64,000 nt of DNA, taken from NCBI RefSeq assembly GCF_017562075.2, contig NW_024427648.1, positions 45,864 to 109,863 on the forward strand. The letters are read 5' to 3'. Positions 61,467-64,000 of the stretch are shown in pieces (position 1 is the first letter of the stretch; each line of letters opens with the position of its first letter). The position numbers and the translations under genes were made by a program. Source of the stretch: Anopheles merus (taxonomy: Eukaryota > Arthropoda > Insecta > Diptera > Culicidae). The notes under the pieces were generated by a model, which was not told the DNA's origin, did no database searches, and worked only from the letters and a program-made list of their open reading frames with translations.

Positions 61467-63150
61467 ACTTTTAGAGCGCTTTCATTCTCTACTATGCATG
61501 ATTCATGAAATTGAGCGAAATCGTTTTACGATGTCGAATTGGCTAGGTCAAAAAATATTGTTCAAATTTTGCTGACATATGTTGAGATGGGGTGAAAATC
61601 AAGTAATGGAGAAAAATCTGAGATTTCAATGCTAGAAATCAACACAACCACTGCTCAGTGAATACAAATCATCTAATTAATGCTGATATTTCATTAACGA
61701 TGGCTTGGTTGATTGCATCTTTGCATAATCCAAACCATCATCCTCATCATGTAGGTCACTGTCAACAACCTTCGCCAATCTGTGACACTCGACCGGAAAC
61801 GTTCTCCAGCAGAAACCAACCGTTGAAACTCCAACGCTGTTTATAAACACAAGAGGAAAAGTGAAGTTATCCATCGGGATGATCAAATCAAATCCAGCCA
61901 ATCTGCCGATATATGCTGGCCGTCAACGCCCACTGGCTTGTGCCACGGCACTTCATGCAACCGCTCACACTCGCTTGTACGCAACAATGTTGCCACCGGT
62001 TGTGCGAAGAATTATAGACAATTCCCGGTGATTTGTGCCGATAATGATGGCGCGTACCTTGCGGTTTAACAATTACCCAGCGATACTCAGGCCACTTTTC
62101 TCTTCCCCATTCTCCGGCATTTGGAGTGAGAACACGGTGAAATGGGTAGAACGCGGCCCCAGCAGCAGCAGCAGCAGCGCCCTGTCGGGCGCTTTTGGTA
62201 TGTTCGATCGATCCGACCGCTAGAATGGCCCGGCTGTTGTGAACGGATGGCAAAAGGAGGGAGTTTGTTGCTCCAGATTCTGGCGGAGAGCTTTTGCCAG
62301 CTAAATAAACGGAGCAGAAAGAGAAGAAGCTTGAAACGGAGTGGATTGACCGATCGTTGCCCTTGCAAATTCTTAAACATGGGTCGAATGTAGTGTCGGT
62401 CGCGCTGCTGGTTGCTCTGCCACAACAAACACAAGAGTTACAGATCCAGCAAGGGTCGTGTAAGGGGAAAACAGACACGGAGATATGTCAAGAGCGCAGA
62501 AAGCTCACGATAATCAAGCGATTGCATAACACAAAGTGGTAACGAAATGGAAGAATTGGAATACAATGTTAACGACGCGCGCTGAAGCACCCCGATGTCG
62601 TACTAAAAATGCTAAAAAGGGCCTTTAAATCGCTCGGTATTGCGCTGCTTTTGTGGTCGCTTTTAAACGCTCTAACTATCTGCCCCGTGTTAATGACCTT
62701 CCGGTATGTGGTGGTTGTTTTGAGGCTCGAAGAACACAAGAGCTGTAAAGGTCGGTTCATTGCTCTTGATGCGAACGGGGCGGAAAGGGAGCTCAATCGT
62801 GATAGCGAAACTAAACGCGAAAGAGCAACGGCGAAGCAGTACGCGCCAAATCAAACCACCCCCCTGGGTGTGTACAAGCGTGGAAGCGGCCCTTTGCTAC
62901 AGTTTCGCTCAGTCAGACGCTCAGCTGTGCCATGCTGTGTGCCGATTTGGAGGATGTGTAACATGCCGGCTACAGTGAAGGATTTGTTTCTTCTCCAATT
63001 GACAGCTAGGAAGTCGTCGCTGCTGCGGCTGTTGAAGTCTTTTGTCCCCGTTGAACGTATGATGAATGGTATGGCGGCGTTTTTGATAGCGAAAAACGCT
63101 AAAAAGAAAAGCAGAATGGTTGGAAAGAATCTTTCCTAAATTGTTTACCA
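61467..63150. other. Non-coding DNA right of the minisatellite
   Basis: AT-rich to about 61690, then GC-richer. The 196-codon minus frame at 62478-61888 crosses an AGC run (62160-62178) read as alanines. The 176-codon plus frame at 62609-63139 starts with a hydrophobic stretch reading LGIALLLWSLLNALTICPVL but then has no family resemblance. Both are treated as unproven. Confidence 0.4.
62160..62178. repeat. (AGC)n trinucleotide repeat
   Basis: Six AGC units; reads as serine on the plus strand and alanine on the minus strand within chance frames. Confidence 0.88.
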
Positions 63151-64000
63151 GATTGTTTTATGGGTAAAATTATCTTAAGTAATTGCTCCTAAGATGAGAG
63201 TTCAAAGTACAAACGGTATAAATCAAACCCTTTTAACCCTCACCCTTTGCCGTATTGTGGTTCAAAACAAAATCCTCATTGTTGTGTTCTTATCGCCCAT
63301 CGAATAGAGCAAATCTGCTGGGCAGATTCTACTCCTGACCTAACCTTAAGACCTTACTAGCTGCTAGAAGGCTTTATGTGTTGGATGGGAGAGAGAAGTT
63401 CATTGTTTCTTTCGTGCACCCACCCCCATCATCAAACTGTCCGTTCTTAGCTAACGTTTGACCTTTTGCGTTGGGTGTGTGTGTGTGCTTGTGAGGTAGA
63501 ATTTGCATGGAGGCAATCCAAATTGGTCTTTCAAGCATTTTAACTGCGGCGAAGATTGTGGCTCTTCAACCAGCCAGTCGAACGCGCGATTTATTTAATT
63601 TGCTTCACACCTTCACGCCCCATGTGTAAAACGATTGCCGTTTTTGGGGCGAGTAACGAGCGTCGGGAGCGAGTGCTCTTCTCCTGCTCGTGCGCTGCTG
63701 GCTGGTTATATCACACATGTTTACCGTTACGTTACACCTTCCGAATACTACACCAAGGGTTTGCCACAGTTATCGGTGTTACGATCGGTAACACACACAA
63801 CCACCCTACGGCGAGCGAGCTGCTGCTGCTGCTGCTTCGTCGACAGTGTATGCGCCAGGTTCCCGAGGTCCGGTTGCAGTGAGCTGCAGCAGCCACCTTC
63901 GCTGTGGGCGCAACCAGCAACCAGGTCAATAGACCCCCCGATGCTGTCCGCGGTCAAATCTTTGCACTCTGGCGTGGAAAAGACGACCGGTGTTCGGTTT
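63151..64000. other. Non-coding block to the window end
   Basis: Contains a GT run near 63474-63486 and a GCT run at 63819-63835. The 108-codon plus frame at 63556-63882 reads the GCT run as leucines and is unrecognised. Confidence 0.4.
63819..63835. repeat. (GCT)n trinucleotide repeat
   Basis: Five to six GCT units inside otherwise unique sequence. Confidence 0.85.

Noticed and set aside
61888..62478. 196-codon minus-strand frame, the longest in the window
   Set aside because: Runs through an AGC microsatellite as alanines, has no recognisable motif and is overlapped by frames on both strands.
62609..63139. 176-codon plus-strand frame with a hydrophobic start
   Set aside because: The hydrophobic start is suggestive of a membrane anchor, but the rest is unlike any family and there are no supporting splice or promoter signals.
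1..64000. CRISPR arrays, bacterial operons, viral genes or known microRNAs
   Set aside because: No regularly spaced repeats with unique spacers, no ribosome-binding-site-led frames, no viral signature, and no mature microRNA I know was spotted. The microRNA check was partial and by eye.

Overview
The window reads as gene-poor nuclear DNA from an insect, most likely an Anopheles-type mosquito. The main support is a set of tRNA-derived SINEs that look like the Anopheles SINE200 kind (family name from memory, not searched), plus several MITE-like elements, remnants of non-LTR retrotransposons, many short microsatellites and moderate overall GC. I found no convincing intact protein-coding gene. 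The longest open frames (roughly 170-200 codons) show no recognisable domain, and open frames of that length are unsurprising in 64 kb read six ways. The window is probably a very large intron or an intergenic interval. No rRNA, confident tRNA gene, CRISPR array or prokaryotic feature is visible.

The DNA alternates between GC-richer blocks of about 0.6-2 kb and clearly AT-rich blocks of about 0.4-1.8 kb. Every transposon remnant I recognise lies in an AT-rich block. The GC-richer blocks carry microsatellites but no recognisable transposon, and they are the best candidates for cis-regulatory DNA.

Left part (1-31 kb): mostly unique non-coding DNA. It holds a 309-bp inverted-repeat element at 5276 and a TA-flanked 537-bp element at 13100 whose interior is an array of a palindromic 12-mer. 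Middle part (31-50 kb): six SINE copies or relics. Two have clear target-site duplications, one is internally deleted with its duplication intact, and one is inserted in the 3' remnant of a dead LINE. A long fold-back MITE (34473) and two reverse-transcriptase relics (40368 and 49560) lie in the same stretch. Right part (50-64 kb): a pair of related ~555-bp dispersed repeats (49980 and 57098), a possible promoter plus non-coding first exon at 54.8-55.5 kb, and a 654-bp minisatellite with a 15-bp unit at 60813-61466.

Nothing here forms a pathway. The story is mosquito transposon biology superimposed on probable regulatory DNA. Coordinates of repeats were read by eye and element edges may be off by a few bases unless a target-site duplication fixes them.
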